In this document: positions 16,613 through 28,300 of the stretch, one piece after another
Numbering within the stretch: the stretch's first letter is position 1
Layout of the letters: each line of letters opens with the position of its first letter
Assembly: GCF_021277265.1 (NCBI RefSeq)
Contig: NZ_JAJSOH010000005.1
Coordinates: 124,001-188,000, forward strand
DNA length: 64,000 nt
Direction of reading: 5' to 3'
Origin: Kineosporia rhizophila
GTDB taxonomy: Bacteria > Actinomycetota > Actinomycetes > Actinomycetales > Kineosporiaceae
Program-made: the position numbers and the translations under genes
Notes under the pieces: generated by a model
Databases searched by the model: none
What the model was told of the DNA's origin: nothing
Seen by the model: only the letters and a program-made list of their open reading frames with translations

Positions 16613-17188
16613 TTAGGCCCGGCTCCAGGTCGCCAGGGCGTGCTCGACCACGGAGATCAGGGTCTGCTTGGCAGACTCCCGCTCCCGGGCGTCGCACACC
16701 AGGACCGGAACGTCCTGGCTGAGCTGTAGCGCCTCGCGCACGTCCTCGGGGCGGTGCCGCAGCAGCCCGTCGAAGGCGTTGATGGCGACCACGAAGGGAA
16801 GATTGCGGGCCTCGAAGAAGTCGATCGGGCCGAAACAGTCTTCCAGTCGCCGGGTGTCGACCAGGACGACCGCCCCGATCGCCCCGCGCACCAGGTCGTC
16901 CCACATGAACCAGAACCGGTTCTGACCAGGCGACCCGAACAGGTAGAGCACCAGTTCCTGGTCGATGCTGATCCGGCCGAAGTCCATGGCGACCGTGGTG
17001 GTCGTCTTGTTCGGTGTGGCCGAGAGATCGTCCACGCCGACGCTGGCCGAGGTCATCACGGCCTCGGTCCGCAGCGGCATGATCTCGGAGACCGCACCCA
17101 CGAACGTGGTCTTGCCCGCACCGAATCCACCCGAGATGACGATTTTCGTCGATCGGGTGGCCCTGGTCTCAGAGCCGCTGAAGGCCAC
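16613..17188 (-). CDS. Conservon GTP-binding protein (CvnD-like)
   Basis: Small Ras-like GTPase of 191 aa, last gene of the conservon. The P-loop is GGFGAGKTT (20-28), the switch region KTTTTVAMDFG (about 60-70), the G3-like motif LFGSPGQNRFWFMWDDLVRGA (about 84-104, with SPGQ replacing DTAGQ), and VVAINAFDG serves as the guanine-specificity region. CvnD proteins form a membrane complex with the histidine-kinase-like CvnA, the roadblock protein CvnB and the DUF742 protein CvnC, resembling a eukaryotic G-protein coupled receptor module. Its start overlaps the cvnC end by 20 nt. Confidence 0.92.
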   Translation of the reverse strand: MAFSGSETRATRSTKIVISGGFGAGKTTFVGAVSEIMPLRTEAVMTSASVGVDDLSATPNKTTTTVAMDFGRISIDQELVLYLFGSPGQNRFWFMWDDLVRGAIGAVVLVDTRRLEDCFGPIDFFEARNLPFVVAINAFDGLLRHRPEDVREALQLSQDVPVLVCDARERESAKQTLISVVEHALATWSRA

Positions 17189-17549
17189 TGAGCACCCTCC
17201 TCAAGAAAGCTGGATCACGTTCGTCACCAGAAGCGTTCGCCGTGCTCAGCACCTCGACCAGACCCAGCTCGACCATGTCCGCGATAATCACGCGGGCCAC
17301 GCCGAGCGGGGTGTGCAGCCGGGCGGCGATCTCGGCGACGGAGATCGTTCCCTCACACAACTCGATCACCGTGCTGTGTTCCGGCGAGAGCAAGTCGTTC
17401 ATTCCCGGGTCCTGGCCGGCGACCGTGGTCACCACCAGGGCCTCGAGGTCGAGGTCGTGCACCGGACGGGTACGTCCACCGGTTCGGGCGTAGGGACGCA
17501 CCATCGACGGTGGCGGGTCCCCGCCCTCATGAGCTGAGTAGTCGGTCAT
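17169..17549 (-). CDS. DUF742 conservon protein (CvnC-like)
   Basis: Protein of 126 aa with the DUF742 domain (MVRPYARTGGRTRP ... LDLEALVVTT), ending in a winged-helix-like segment (TISVAEIAARLHTPLGVARVIIADM). The ATG at 17549 is preferred over a longer frame because it begins at the family's conserved N-terminal spacing. It lies 13 nt after cvnB and overlaps cvnD. In conservons the DUF742 protein interacts with the other members at the membrane. Its biochemical role is not established. Confidence 0.88.
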   Translation of the reverse strand: MTDYSAHEGGDPPPSMVRPYARTGGRTRPVHDLDLEALVVTTVAGQDPGMNDLLSPEHSTVIELCEGTISVAEIAARLHTPLGVARVIIADMVELGLVEVLSTANASGDERDPAFLRRVLSGLQRL

Positions 17550-17562
17550 CTCGGCAATCTGC

Positions 17563-17985
17563 TCACATCGGTGGCAGCGAGCCACCGTGGCCGTTGTGCC
17601 TGATCTCCGGAGACAGGTGCTGTCCGACCCGGTCGACCAGCAGCGTCATCTCGTAGCCGACCAGGCCGATGTCGGAGGTCGGGGCGGCCAGGACCGCCAG
17701 CCAGGATCCGTCCGAGATGGCCATCAGAAGCAGGAAACCGCCCTGCATCTCGACGACCGTCTGGACCACCGCTCCCGCGGCGAAGCACATTGCGGCGCCG
17801 TTGGTGAGGCTGCCCAGTCCGGACGCGACTGCGGACAGCTGGTCGGCGCGGTCACGCGGAAGTCCTGCGGAACTCGCCACAAGAAGACCGTCGGCCGAGA
17901 CCACGGCTGCGTGCGCCACTCCTGGTACCCGCTGTGCGAACCCGTCGACCAGCCAGGTGACGTCGGTGCCGGTGCCCGTGCTCAC
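17563..17985 (-). CDS. Roadblock/LC7 domain protein (CvnB-like)
   Basis: Protein of 140 aa with a single roadblock/LC7 domain: [29 protein letters not shown], then [19 protein letters not shown]. Roadblock proteins of this kind bind small GTPases (compare MglB with MglA), so CvnB is the likely regulator of CvnD. It starts in a 4-nt overlap with the cvnA stop, showing tight coupling. Confidence 0.92.
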   Translation of the reverse strand: MSTGTGTDVTWLVDGFAQRVPGVAHAAVVSADGLLVASSAGLPRDRADQLSAVASGLGSLTNGAAMCFAAGAVVQTVVEMQGGFLLLMAISDGSWLAVLAAPTSDIGLVGYEMTLLVDRVGQHLSPEIRHNGHGGSLPPM

Positions 17986-20900
17986 TGGTCCCCTCCTTGC
18001 TCTGCGGAGGAGCCACTGTCGGCACCGCCGTCGCTGTTGGTGGTGAAAAGGCTTGCCCCGACCGGGTTGAAGGCCGGAGCCGGGTCTGACTTCTGCCGTG
18101 CCTTGCGGGCATTGGCCAGACCACGCTGGTAGCTGCCCAGCCGGCCACGGACGACGGTAGCGTCTGCGGCCTGGCCGCGGGCCGGGGTGGCGCGGGGACG
18201 GGCCGCAGCTGCGTCCGTGACCGCACCGGCCGTCGAGGGCAGCAGGTTGGCGCCGGGCCGGCGGGTCGGCAGACCCGCGTCCGAACGCCCGTCGGTCTCG
18301 GGGGCCGAGGCGGCGCGGGCGTTGGTCGCCAGCCAGCGCTGGTCGCCCAGGGCCGCCCAGCGGCTCGACTGCTTGGTGTTCTCCCGCTCGTGGTCGCGCA
18401 GGTCGATGACGCGCTGGTCGCCGTTCTCGACCGAGATCGAGGGGGCGGCCGGCGCCGGCTCCGAGCTGAACCAGACCGAGATCTGGTCGAAGATCGGCGT
18501 CGGGTCGTTGAAGTCCGGGCGGACGTTCTCGCCGATCATCGGGGACGGCGGCTCAGCCGGCCGGTAGGCGGCCGAGGCCGAGGCCCGGGCGGCCAGCTCG
18601 GTCGGCAGATCCGGGTCCTGCCAGTCGGAGTTCTCCTGGCCGGAGGGCAGGCCCCGGTTCGGCGCGGCCCGGAACGAGCCGGTCGAGGCGGACAGCGGGT
18701 CGTTGACCGGTAGGCCGCCGGTCGCCGGGCCGCTCTCGATCGGGCGACGGCTCAGCCCCGGCAGACCGGAGATGCCCGCGGCCGGAGTGTTGTCGTCGGC
18801 GCCGTAGCCGGCCGGGCGGGCCGGAGGCTGCCGCTGGTTGTTCTCGAAGGCCGCCTGGCCGAAGCCCGGCAGGGGCTGGCCGAACGTCGGGTCGGGCTGA
18901 CCGAGCCCCCGCACCTGCTGCGCGGTGAAGTTCGGCGGGTTCTGCTGGCCGAAGCCGAGCCCGGCGCGGGTGTTGAAGCCCTGCTCGGGCTGCTCGTCCT
19001 CCGGGCCGAAACCCTGCTCGTTCTGCCCGAAGCCCTGGCTGAGCCCGCCCAGCGGCTGCGGGGTACGCGCCCCCGGGGTGCGGGTGGGCAGGCTGGGGAT
19101 ACCGCCCGGGGTGGTCTCCGGCGGCGGCAGGGTGAACTGCGGGGTGCGGGCGGGCTGGCTCTCCGGACGGGCGAAGCCCTGCTGCTGGTCGTCCTGGCTG
19201 AAGCTGAAGGCCGCGGGCTGCTGCTGCGGGGCCGCGCCCGGACGGGCGGCGAATGTTCCGGCGTTGCGTTCGGGAGCCTCGCCCGGCGCGGTGGGGATGT
19301 TCGGGGTGAACAGCCCGCTGGAACCGGTGTCGGCGACGTTCGAGGCCTCGGGCGGCAGGCCGGCGTTCGTGCCGGTGGCCGGCCCGCGGCGACGGCGGGG
19401 CAGTTCGGAGTCGTCCTCGTCGGCGACCGAACGGACGCCCGCGGCGGCCTGGGCGGCCGCCCCGGCCGCGGTGGCGGCGGGTGAGGGAGCGGGGATCTGC
19501 TGCTCGCGCAGCGCCGGCTGACCCATCTGCCCGAAGGTGCCGTACCCGTTCTGCGCCTGGCCCTGCGGCTGCGACAGCTGCGGACGGGGCATGCCCGCCG
19601 ACGGGGTGAGCGGCCGGACCTGCGGGTTGGTGCCGGTGGGGTTCTCGCCGGTGCTGCCCGGGGCGCCGATGACCAGCGAGGCGGGCACCCGGACGAGGGC
19701 GATGGTGCCCGAGGCGTCGGGCCGGGCCTGCAACTGCACCCCGAAGGTGCCGCGGCGGGCCAGGCGGGCGACCACGAACAGACCCATGCGGGACGGGACC
19801 TGGGTGTCGATCGACTCGGGCTGGGTGAGGCGGGCGTTCAGGCGGTCGAGCTCACCGGGGCTGATCCCGACACCGGCGTCGAGCACCTCGATCTGCAGGC
19901 CGCCGTCGGCGGTGAAGGCCGCGGAGAGCACGATCGCGCTGGAGGGCGGCGAGTACATGGCCGCGTTGTCGAGCAGCTCGGCCAGCAGGTGGACGAGCTC
20001 GCCAGCGACCGTACCGGCGATCGAGGCGCCGCTGACCGGCTGCAGCCGGACCCGCTCGTACTGCTCCATCTCGGAGGTGGCGGCGCGGAACAGCTCGGCG
20101 ATCTTGACCGGGGCCGTGGCCCGGGTGCGCACCGCGGAACCGGCGAGCACCAGCAGGTTGTCGTTGTAGCGGCGCATCCGGGCGGCCAGGTGGTCCAGCC
20201 GGAACAGGTTGCGCAGCTGGTCGGGGTCCTGCTCCTGGCTCTCCAGGCTGTCGATGATGGCGAGCTGCTTCTCCACCATCGACTGGCTACGGCGGGACAT
20301 GCTGACGAAGGCCTCGTCGAGCGCGCGGCGCAGGCGGACCTGGGCGGTGGCCAGACGCACGGCCTCGGCACCGAGGTCGTCGACCGCGTGGGCCACCTCG
20401 AGGGTCTCCGGACCGGGGTTGAAGTCGGCCGGGAGCACCGGGGGCAGCGAGATGTCGGCCCCCACACCGTCCTGCTCGATCCGGGCCACCGCGGCCGGCA
20501 GCTGCACGCTGGCGACCTCGACGGCACCGGCGCGCAGCCGGCGCAGCGGGGCGGTGACGGTACGGGCGATCGTGGTCAGCAGAGCGCTCACCACGAGGAT
20601 GGTGACGAGCACGGCCCCGGCCACCACGGCGACCCGGAAGAGCGCTCCGGTCTCGGCGTCCTGCGCCGTCTTCAGTGTGGTGCGACCCGCCTCGGTGGCG
20701 ACCGTCTCGATGTCGGCCAGCCGGCTGACCGCGAGCTTGGTGAAGTCGTTGGGCGAACCGAGGCTGTCGCCGGGCTCGACCAGCGAGTTCTCGAGGGAGT
20801 TGCGCCAGCGGTTCATGTTGGCGTTGAGGTTGCTGAGCTCGAGCAGGCGCCTGGTCTGTGCGTCGTCGGCCACCGCCTCGGCCTGGGTGACCCCGAGGGC

Positions 20901-21746
20901 CTGCTGCGCGACCAGGGACTCGAGGTTACGCACGGTGGTGATGTTGACCTTGGTCTGACCGGTGAACACCCCGCTGAAAACGGTGATCTCCTCGGCCGCG
21001 GAGAAACCGGTGCGGGACACCGCGGAGAACAGCTGACCGCCGGCCACCGTGTCGATGTCGTTGGTGGTGACGCCGAGGTCGGTGGCCAGGTTCTCGGGGA
21101 GGTCACGGGTGACGTCGAAGAGCAGCTCGGTGATCGAGCGCACCTGGTTGACGCCGGTGCTGCCGCTCAGCGCGCCGTTGTCGATCATGCTGTCGACCGT
21201 CGACCGGATCGAGGGGATCCGGTCGAGCTGGGCGAGCATGGTGGTGGCGGTGCCGGGCAGGGCCGAGTCGGACGAGCCGCGGTCGGCCAGGTCCTCGAGC
21301 TTCGGCCGGATGGCAGCGACCTCGGAGTCGGTCTGGGCGCGCAGGCCGGCCAGCTTCTCGGCGTCGGTGTTGGCCCCCGGCATGCCGAACTCGTTGAACA
21401 GCACGCGGCTGAGCCGCAGCGACGGCTCCATCAGCTCGGCGTCGAGCCGGGCGGTGTGTGCCTTCTGGTAGGTGGTGGTCAGCGACCAGACCAGGAAACC
21501 GCCACCGATGAGCAGCACGACGAGCGGAATGGTGACCAGAAGCGTCAGCTTGCGGCGGATGGACCATCCGGCAATAGACGAGCGACGGGGCGCGTCCGGG
21601 ACGCTCTCGACGTCGGCCCCCGGTTCGGCCGAACCGTGTCGCGGCACGCGATCCTCCCTGCGGCCACTCTCAAGTGGCATCCGGTAATCTGGCCGTCCGC
21701 TCAGTGATCTTTCCGCGTCTTCGTTGACGCGGTCCATCCCCGGCAT
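17982..21746 (-). CDS. Nitrate/nitrite-sensing-type sensor histidine kinase (CvnA-like)
   Basis: Membrane sensor of 1254 aa leading the conservon. Two transmembrane helices (about 63-85 and 370-395) flank an extracellular NIT-type helical sensor. HAMP and dimerisation helices follow, and then an ATPase domain with [15 protein letters not shown] (N box) and [14 protein letters not shown] (G1). [13 protein letters not shown] is the G2-like box. There is no clear phosphorylatable His, as usual for CvnA. The last ~550 residues are Pro/Gln/Gly-rich and presumably disordered, unusually long. The start at 21746 has GAGGTGGG upstream; an ATG at 21737 is possible. Confidence 0.9.
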   Translation of the reverse strand: MPGMDRVNEDAERSLSGRPDYRMPLESGRREDRVPRHGSAEPGADVESVPDAPRRSSIAGWSIRRKLTLLVTIPLVVLLIGGGFLVWSLTTTYQKAHTARLDAELMEPSLRLSRVLFNEFGMPGANTDAEKLAGLRAQTDSEVAAIRPKLEDLADRGSSDSALPGTATTMLAQLDRIPSIRSTVDSMIDNGALSGSTGVNQVRSITELLFDVTRDLPENLATDLGVTTNDIDTVAGGQLFSAVSRTGFSAAEEITVFSGVFTGQTKVNITTVRNLESLVAQQALGVTQAEAVADDAQTRRLLELSNLNANMNRWRNSLENSLVEPGDSLGSPNDFTKLAVSRLADIETVATEAGRTTLKTAQDAETGALFRVAVVAGAVLVTILVVSALLTTIARTVTAPLRRLRAGAVEVASVQLPAAVARIEQDGVGADISLPPVLPADFNPGPETLEVAHAVDDLGAEAVRLATAQVRLRRALDEAFVSMSRRSQSMVEKQLAIIDSLESQEQDPDQLRNLFRLDHLAARMRRYNDNLLVLAGSAVRTRATAPVKIAELFRAATSEMEQYERVRLQPVSGASIAGTVAGELVHLLAELLDNAAMYSPPSSAIVLSAAFTADGGLQIEVLDAGVGISPGELDRLNARLTQPESIDTQVPSRMGLFVVARLARRGTFGVQLQARPDASGTIALVRVPASLVIGAPGSTGENPTGTNPQVRPLTPSAGMPRPQLSQPQGQAQNGYGTFGQMGQPALREQQIPAPSPAATAAGAAAQAAAGVRSVADEDDSELPRRRRGPATGTNAGLPPEASNVADTGSSGLFTPNIPTAPGEAPERNAGTFAARPGAAPQQQPAAFSFSQDDQQQGFARPESQPARTPQFTLPPPETTPGGIPSLPTRTPGARTPQPLGGLSQGFGQNEQGFGPEDEQPEQGFNTRAGLGFGQQNPPNFTAQQVRGLGQPDPTFGQPLPGFGQAAFENNQRQPPARPAGYGADDNTPAAGISGLPGLSRRPIESGPATGGLPVNDPLSASTGSFRAAPNRGLPSGQENSDWQDPDLPTELAARASASAAYRPAEPPSPMIGENVRPDFNDPTPIFDQISVWFSSEPAPAAPSISVENGDQRVIDLRDHERENTKQSSRWAALGDQRWLATNARAASAPETDGRSDAGLPTRRPGANLLPSTAGAVTDAAAARPRATPARGQAADATVVRGRLGSYQRGLANARKARQKSDPAPAFNPVGASLFTTNSDGGADSGSSAEQGGDQ

Positions 21747-22237
21747 CTCGGCCCACCTCGTTGTCCAGCGTGTGCTGATCGTGGCAGAAGGTCTCGTCAG
21801 AGGCTACGTCCCGATGCAGGCACTCGACGAACCTGGCCTCACCGCGCACGGCCAACTTGAGGGCCTTATTCTCCGCACTCGTGTCCAAATCACCCTAGCG
21901 CCTCGGGGCAACCCGACGGCAATCGTGGCCCATGCCCACCGGCTACGGCCTGGGCAACCTCCGTTCAGTGGGATTCGTTGTGACGCTGAACACACCCGGA
22001 TGGACTTGCCGCACTTGAGCCGGGGGTGGCTCCTCGTCACTTTGCGTGTCACTCTCGCTGCGGAGACGTGACGCCGACGAAGGCCGCGAGCACCCACGCC
22101 CGGCGGCTCTCGGGTTACGGTGCTTCACCGGTGCGCGTTGTGTAGCGTCCCGCCCCAGCCGCGTGACGGAGGCGAAGAACGCCCCCGTCTGCCCGTCCGG
22201 AGAAGAACGGACAGCGTCGCGGGGGGAGTGAGCGTCA
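21747..22237. other. Divergent intergenic region between the conservon and topA
   Basis: This 491-nt region must contain the promoters of the conservon (leftward) and topA (rightward). TGTGTAGCGT near 22139-22148 could be a -10 for topA. I see no RNA gene, large repeat or credible coding frame. Confidence 0.5.
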
Positions 22238-25090
22238 GTGGACAGCGTCAGGAAAGGTGAGCCTGTGGCCGCCAGCAAGACCACGAACGGCAGGCGGCTC
22301 GTGATCGTCGAGTCGCCTACCAAGGCCCGGAAGATCGCCGAGTACCTCGGCCCGGAGTTCGACGTCGAGGCGAGTGTCGGCCACATCCGTGACCTGCCCC
22401 AGCCCAGCGAGCTCCCGCCGGAGATGAAGAAGGGCCCCTTCGGGAAGTTCGCCGTCGACGTGGACAACGGCTTCGAGGCCTACTACGTGGTCGACGCCGA
22501 CAAGAAGAAGAAGGTCGGCGAGCTCAAGCGGGCGCTGAAGGACGCGGACGAGCTCTACCTCGCCACCGACGAGGACCGCGAGGGCGAGGCCATCGCGTGG
22601 CACCTGCTGGAAGTACTGCAGCCGAAGATCCCGGTGCACCGGATGGTGTTCCACGAGATCACCCGGGAGGCGATCAGCCGCGCCCTCCAGCAGACCCGCG
22701 ACCTGGACGAGCGCCTGGTCGACGCCCAGGAGACGCGCCGGATCCTGGACCGGCTGTACGGCTACGAGGTCTCCCCGGTGCTGTGGCGCAAGGTGCGGGC
22801 CGGCCTCTCGGCCGGACGGGTGCAGTCCGTCGCCACCCGTCTGGTGGTCGAGCGCGAACGCGAGCGGATGGCCTTCCGGGCCGCCTCGTACTGGGACCTG
22901 ACCGGTGACTTCGCCGCGTCCGAGCCGCACGCCCAGGCGGGCCGCTGGTTCGGTGCCCGCCTGGTCGCCCTGGACGAGCGCCGTGTGGCCACCGGCCGCG
23001 ACTTCGACGACACCGGCCGGCTGACCTCGCCGGACGTCGTCCACCTGGACGAAGCCGCCGCGAACGCCCTGGTGCGAGCCCTCGAAGGGGCGAGCACGAG
23101 CGTCCGTAGTGTCGAGGAGAAGCCCTACCGGCGGCGGCCGGCCGCCCCGTTCACCACCTCGACCCTGCAGCAGGAGGCCGGGCGCAAGCTGCGGCTGTCG
23201 GCCAAGCAGGCGATGCGCACCGCCCAGTCGTTGTACGAGAACGGCTACATCACCTACATGCGTACCGACTCCACGACGCTGTCGGACCAGGCGGTCAACG
23301 CCGCCCGGCAGCAGGCCGCGGACCTGTACGGCGCCGAGTACGTCCCGGCGCAGCCCCGGGTCTACGCCAGCAAGTCGAAGAACGCCCAGGAGGCGCACGA
23401 GGCGATCCGCCCGGCCGGAGACCACTTCCGGACCCCGGCCCAGGTCTCGAGCGAGCTCAGCGGCGACGAGTTCCGGCTCTACGAGCTGATCTGGAAGCGC
23501 ACGGTGGCCTCGCAGATGGAGGACGCCCGCGGCTCCACCGCGACGATCCGGCTCGGGGCGCGCACCTCCGACGGCCGCGACGCGGTCTTCGGCGCTTCCG
23601 GCACGGTGATCACCTTCCGTGGCTTCCTGGCCGCCTACGAGGAGGGCCGGGACGAGGAGCGTCACGGTGGCGACGACGACGAACGACGGCTGCCGGAACT
23701 GGCGGTCGGTGACGCGCTCGACACCCGGGACCTGACCGCCGACGGTCACACCACCTCCCCGCCGCCGCGCTACACCCAGGCCAGCCTGGTCAAGGCGCTG
23801 GAGGAGCGGGGGATCGGCCGGCCCTCCACCTACGCCGCCACGATCGACGTGATCGTCAACCGGGGCTACGTCGGGCACAAGGGCAACGCGCTGGTGCCGA
23901 CCTGGCTGGCGTTCGCGGTCACCCGGCTGCTGGAGGAACACTTCGGCGGGCTGGTCGACTACGAGTTCACCGCCTCGATGGAGGCCGACCTCGACCAGAT
24001 CGCCGCCGGTGAGCAGGACCGCCGGCAGTGGCTGGCCCGGTTCTACTTCGGTGACGGCTCGGCACCCGAAGGCGACGGCAGCAGCCAGCAGCCGCGCCCG
24101 GCCGGACCGGACGCCATGCACGGGCTCAAGCCGCTGGTCGACGACCTGGGCGACATCGACGCCCGGGACATCAACTCGGTGCCGCTGGGCGAGGGCATCG
24201 TGTTGCGGGTCGGCCGCTACGGCCCCTACCTCGAGGTGCCCGGCGAGGACGGCGAGGCCCGGCGGGCCAGCGTGCCGGACGACGTGGCGCCGGACGAGCT
24301 GACCGTGGAGAAGGCCCGCGAACTGCTCGAGACCCAGGCCGACGGCGACCGTGAGCTGGGCACCGACCCGGACACCGGACGTCAGATCGTGGCCCGCAAC
24401 GGCCGGTTCGGCCCCTACGTCACCGAGATCCTCCCGGACGACGCGCCGAAGTCGGCCAAGCCGCGCACCGGCAGCCTGTTCAAGAGCATGGACGTGCAGT
24501 CGGTGACTTTGGACGAGGCGTTGCGACTGCTGTCCCTGCCTCGCCTGGTCGGGGTCGACCCGGAGACGAACGAGGAGGTCACCGCCCAGAACGGCCGCTA
24601 CGGCCCGTACCTGAAGCGGGGCACCGACTCCCGGTCGCTGGAGACCGAGGACCAGATCTTCACGGTCACGATGGAGCAGGCCCAGGCCATCTACGCCCAG
24701 CCCAAGCAGCGTGGCCGCCGGGCCGCGGCGCCGCCGCTGCGCGAGCTCGGGCCGGACCCGGTGACCGAGGCCCCGATCGTGATCAAGGACGGCCGGTTCG
24801 GCGCCTACGTCACCGACGGCACGACCAACGCCACCCTGCGCAAGGGGGACGAGGTCGAGTCGGTCACGCTGGAGCGGGCTGCCGAACTGCTCGCCGAGAA
24901 GCGGGCGGCGGCGCCGCGCAAGACCACGAAGAAGACGGCCAAGAAGACCACCAAGACGACGGCGAAGAAGACCACGTCGACGGCGGCCAAGAAGACGGCC
25001 GCGAAGAAGACCACGGCCAAGAAGACGACCGCCGCCAAGAAGGCCCCTGCAAAAAAGGCCACCACCAAGAAGACGGCGGCCGCCGAGTAA
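22238..25090 (+). CDS. topA: DNA topoisomerase I
   Basis: Type IA topoisomerase of 950 aa that relaxes negative supercoils. The TOPRIM domain shows VIVESPTKA (E25) and ATDEDREGEAIAWH (D111, D113, E115). The active-site tyrosine is Y340 in YITYMRTDS. No zinc fingers are present. Instead the C-terminus has repeated FGPYV/YGPYL-type modules (about 640-880) and a Lys/Ala/Thr-rich tail (about 890-945) of the kind that supports processivity in actinobacterial enzymes. Two starts are plausible: GTG at 22238 (GGGGGAG upstream) or GTG at 22265 (GGTGAG upstream). Its product is essential and its level normally responds to supercoiling. Confidence 0.97.
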   Translation: MDSVRKGEPVAASKTTNGRRLVIVESPTKARKIAEYLGPEFDVEASVGHIRDLPQPSELPPEMKKGPFGKFAVDVDNGFEAYYVVDADKKKKVGELKRALKDADELYLATDEDREGEAIAWHLLEVLQPKIPVHRMVFHEITREAISRALQQTRDLDERLVDAQETRRILDRLYGYEVSPVLWRKVRAGLSAGRVQSVATRLVVERERERMAFRAASYWDLTGDFAASEPHAQAGRWFGARLVALDERRVATGRDFDDTGRLTSPDVVHLDEAAANALVRALEGASTSVRSVEEKPYRRRPAAPFTTSTLQQEAGRKLRLSAKQAMRTAQSLYENGYITYMRTDSTTLSDQAVNAARQQAADLYGAEYVPAQPRVYASKSKNAQEAHEAIRPAGDHFRTPAQVSSELSGDEFRLYELIWKRTVASQMEDARGSTATIRLGARTSDGRDAVFGASGTVITFRGFLAAYEEGRDEERHGGDDDERRLPELAVGDALDTRDLTADGHTTSPPPRYTQASLVKALEERGIGRPSTYAATIDVIVNRGYVGHKGNALVPTWLAFAVTRLLEEHFGGLVDYEFTASMEADLDQIAAGEQDRRQWLARFYFGDGSAPEGDGSSQQPRPAGPDAMHGLKPLVDDLGDIDARDINSVPLGEGIVLRVGRYGPYLEVPGEDGEARRASVPDDVAPDELTVEKARELLETQADGDRELGTDPDTGRQIVARNGRFGPYVTEILPDDAPKSAKPRTGSLFKSMDVQSVTLDEALRLLSLPRLVGVDPETNEEVTAQNGRYGPYLKRGTDSRSLETEDQIFTVTMEQAQAIYAQPKQRGRRAAAPPLRELGPDPVTEAPIVIKDGRFGAYVTDGTTNATLRKGDEVESVTLERAAELLAEKRAAAPRKTTKKTAKKTTKTTAKKTTSTAAKKTAAKKTTAKKTTAAKKAPAKKATTKKTAAAE

Positions 25091-25096
25091 CCGGCT

Positions 25097-25131
25097 CCGT
25101 ACTACCGCCGGACGAACCGGCGGTAGTACGG
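25097..25131 (+). terminator. Terminator after topA
   Basis: A perfect 15-bp stem (CCGTACTACCGCCGG at 25097-25111 with 25117-25131) has a 5-nt loop and begins 7 nt after the stop codon. Confidence 0.8.
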
Positions 25132-25341
25132 ACGCCCGTACGCCCGGTTCGGGCGGACTCGGCCCGAACCGGTCCCGAATCGCCCTGAAACCGGCCCACA
25201 GGCGGTGCCCACGGACGTCCTTGAACGGAAACCTCTTCTGGGGACACGGAACGACCGTTGCCGAACGGGGCGCGCCGGGAACGGTCGTCCCGGCCCCTCG
25301 GGACCCGCCCGCTGATTCCGGAGAGTGTCCGTGGCGGCGGT

Positions 25342-25347
25342 TACCCT
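25342..25347 (+). promoter_or_regulatory. -10 element predicting a leaderless transcript
   Basis: TACCCT ends 7 nt before the GTG of the MFS-Tmk gene and no ribosome-binding site is visible, so the mRNA probably starts at the initiation codon. Confidence 0.5.
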
Positions 25348-25353
25348 GACCGA

Positions 25354-28300
25354 GTGACAGCCAGTGGAGAGCACCCGAACGGGCCGGACGACGTCGCACC
25401 GGTCTTCCAGGTACCCGCGCTGCGCCGCTTCCGGCCGGCCCTGGTTGGGTCGTCGCTGGGTGAGTGGCTCGGTCTGCTGGCCCTCGTCGCCCTGGCCGCC
25501 ACCCTCACCGACGGGTCGTACACCCAGATCAATCTGGCCGTCGCCGGTGTGCTGGCCCTGCGGCTGGTCCCGGCCGTGCTGCTCGGCCCGGCCGTCGCCG
25601 CGGTGACCGACCGGCTGAACGGCCGGCTGGTGCTGGTCTCGGCCGACCTGCTGCGCGCCCTGCTCTTCGTCAGCATCCCCGTCATCGGCAAGCTGACCTG
25701 GCTCTACGTCGCGGCCCTGCTGATCGAGGGGCTGGCGCTCGCCTCAGCGCGGGCGAAGCAGACGTCGATCCCCGCGCTGGTGCCCGGGCACCGCACCCAA
25801 GAGGCCCTTCGGGCCGGGCGGGGCGTCATCTACGGCGCGGCCCCGGTCGCGGCGCTCGCATTCGCACTGCTGAGCCTGATCAACGGTGTGCTCGCCACTG
25901 CGGCCGACCGGTTCGGTGACCGGCCGATCGACCTGATGCTCTACGTCACCGCACTCACCTTCGTCTTCTCCGCCCTGGCGGCCGCCCGGGTCGCGATCCC
26001 CCGTCCCGAGACCGGCGACCTCCCGGCCCGTACCTCGGTGATCGGGGCGATCGCCGCCGGCCGGGGGTCCGTCACCTCCACCCCGGCGCTGCGGGGTCTG
26101 GTCACCGGCATGCTCGGGGCCTTCGCCGCGGCCGGTGCCGTGCTCGGCCTGGCCCAGACCTACGCCCGCGATCTGGGCGCTGGTCAGCCGGGCTTCGGTG
26201 TGCTGTTCGCCGCGGTGTTCATCGGCCTGGCCCTGGGGCTGCGGATCGGGCCGCAACTGCTCGACGGCCTTTCCCGCTTCCGGCTGTTCGGCCTCAGCCT
26301 GATCGCGGCCGGGATCTCCCTGGCCGCGCTCGCCCTGATCCCGAACATGGTGATGGCCGTTCTGCTGGCCGGAGTCCTGGGCGTCTGCGGGGGTACGGCG
26401 TGGGCGGGCGGGCAGGCGCTGCTCGACCTGGCCGCCGACGGCGGTACGCGCCGACGCACCTCCGCCTACCTCACCTCGGCCACCCAGATCGTCCTGCTGG
26501 TGGTCCTGGCCGCCGGGCCCGCGCTGGCCGCGATGATCGGCCGGCACACCGTCAACTTCACCGACACCCGCGCGCTCAGCTACAACGGCGCCGCGTTCGT
26601 CTTCCTGATCGCCGCCCTGCTCACGCTGGCACTGGGCATCACCACCTACCGGCAGCTCGACGACCAGGCCGGCACCAGCCTGCGGCACGAACTGCGCGCC
26701 CGCTGGGCCGGCCGCCGTCCGGCTGCTGTCAGCCGTCCGCACGCCGGATACCCGGGTGTGTTCGTGGCGCTCGAGGGGGGCGACGGTTCGGGCAAGTCCA
26801 CCCAGGCCCGGCTGCTGGCCGAATGGCTGCGCTCCGACCAGGGCCACGACGTGGTGCTCACCCGCGAGCCGGGCGCCACTCCGCTCGGGGTCCGGCTGCG
26901 CGAGGTGCTGCTCGGCACCGGCGCCCAGCTGGGCAGCCGCCCCGAGGCGCTGTTGTTCGCCGCCGACCGGGCGCACCACGTCGAGGCGGTGGTCCGGCCC
27001 GCCCTGGCGCGGGGGGCCGTGGTGGTCACCGATCGCTACATCGACTCCTCCGTGGCCTACCAGGGCGCCGGCCGGGACCTGGACGGCGACGAGGTGCGGC
27101 GGATCTCCGAGTGGGCCACCGAGGGTCTGGAGCCGGCCCTGACCGTGCTGCTCGACGTGGATCCGATGGTCAGCAAGGCCCGCCGCGCGCACGATCTGAC
27201 CCGGGGTGGCGAAGACCGTCTGGAGTCCGAGTCGGACACCTTCCACGAGCGGGTCCGCGCCCAGTTCCTCGCCCAGGCGCGCAGCGCCCCGCACCGTTAC
27301 CTGGTGATCGACGCCGGGCTGAGTGCAGAAGAAGTGCAGCAGCTGATCCGCGAAGGGGTGCGCCAGGTGCTCCCGGTCTCGGCCCGGCGCCGGGCCGAGC
27401 TGGACGAGCGGCTGGCCGAGGAGGACCAGACCCGCGAGCGCCGGGCCCGGGCCGAGGCCGAGGTGCTGCGGATGGACGCGGACCTGCGCCGCCGCCGGGT
27501 CGAGGAGGCCCGGGAACGCGAGGAGTCGCGTCGCCGGGCCCGTGACGAGGCCGAGCGGCAGCTGCAGCAGGAGGCCGAGCGGGAGCTGCGGGCCCAGGAG
27601 ATGCAGCGCAACCGCGAAGAGGTCGACCGCCGTGCCGCTGCGGCGGCGGCCGCAGCGGCACTCGGCCCGGTCACCGAGCCGGTGCAGATGCCCAGTCGGC
27701 GCACGGCCCACAGCGGCGAGCCCGGCCAGGTGGAGCAGGGTGCCGACGCGCAGCCCGTCGTTCAGCCGGAGTCCGGCCCGTTCCAGCAGCCCGGCCCCTC
27801 CCAGCAGGCGAGCCCGGGTCAACCGGGCCAGTTCCAGCAGCCTGGTCAGGCCGGGCCCGACCAGGCCCGGCCCAATGACTTCCGGCAGCCTGGTGGGGCC
27901 CCTCAGCCCGGCCATGTTCAACCTGGTCAGGTTCCGCAGCATGGCCAGCCCCACCCCGGCCAGTTCCGGCAGGCCGGCCAGGGGCAGCAGTCGGCCGCTC
28001 CCCCGCCGGCTCGGAGCCAGCAGCCGTCCCAGCAGTTCGAGCAGCCCGACGAGTTGACCGCCCCGCAGCGGTCTCGCTCGGCTGAATGGGCCGCCCCAGA
28101 GCAGGCCGAGCACGACCCATGGGCAGCTCCAGAGGCGGCCGAGCCCACCCGGCCGGTGCCGCCCGTTCCCCCGGCCGCCCAGGTTCCACCTGCGCACCAG
28201 CCCACCGCATACCCGGCCCCGCACCCAGCCGAACCGCCCTACGAGGGCGCCACCACACCCGTCCCCAATCGGCCCTTGCGCCCGCAACTGCCCGAGACCG

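Noticed and set aside
16613..21746. A canonical two-component pair in the conservon
   Set aside because: The kinase-like protein lacks an obvious phosphorylated His and has no response regulator; neighbours are roadblock, DUF742 and GTPase proteins.
24905..25085. Repeats in the topA tail as a satellite or CRISPR-like array
   Set aside because: They encode the Lys/Ala/Thr tail typical of actinobacterial topoisomerase I and have no regular spacers.
22235..25399. A 1054-codon frame opposite topA
   Set aside because: Composition is Arg/Gly/Val/Leu-rich with no motif, and it is antisense to a clearly conserved gene. It is a shadow of high GC.
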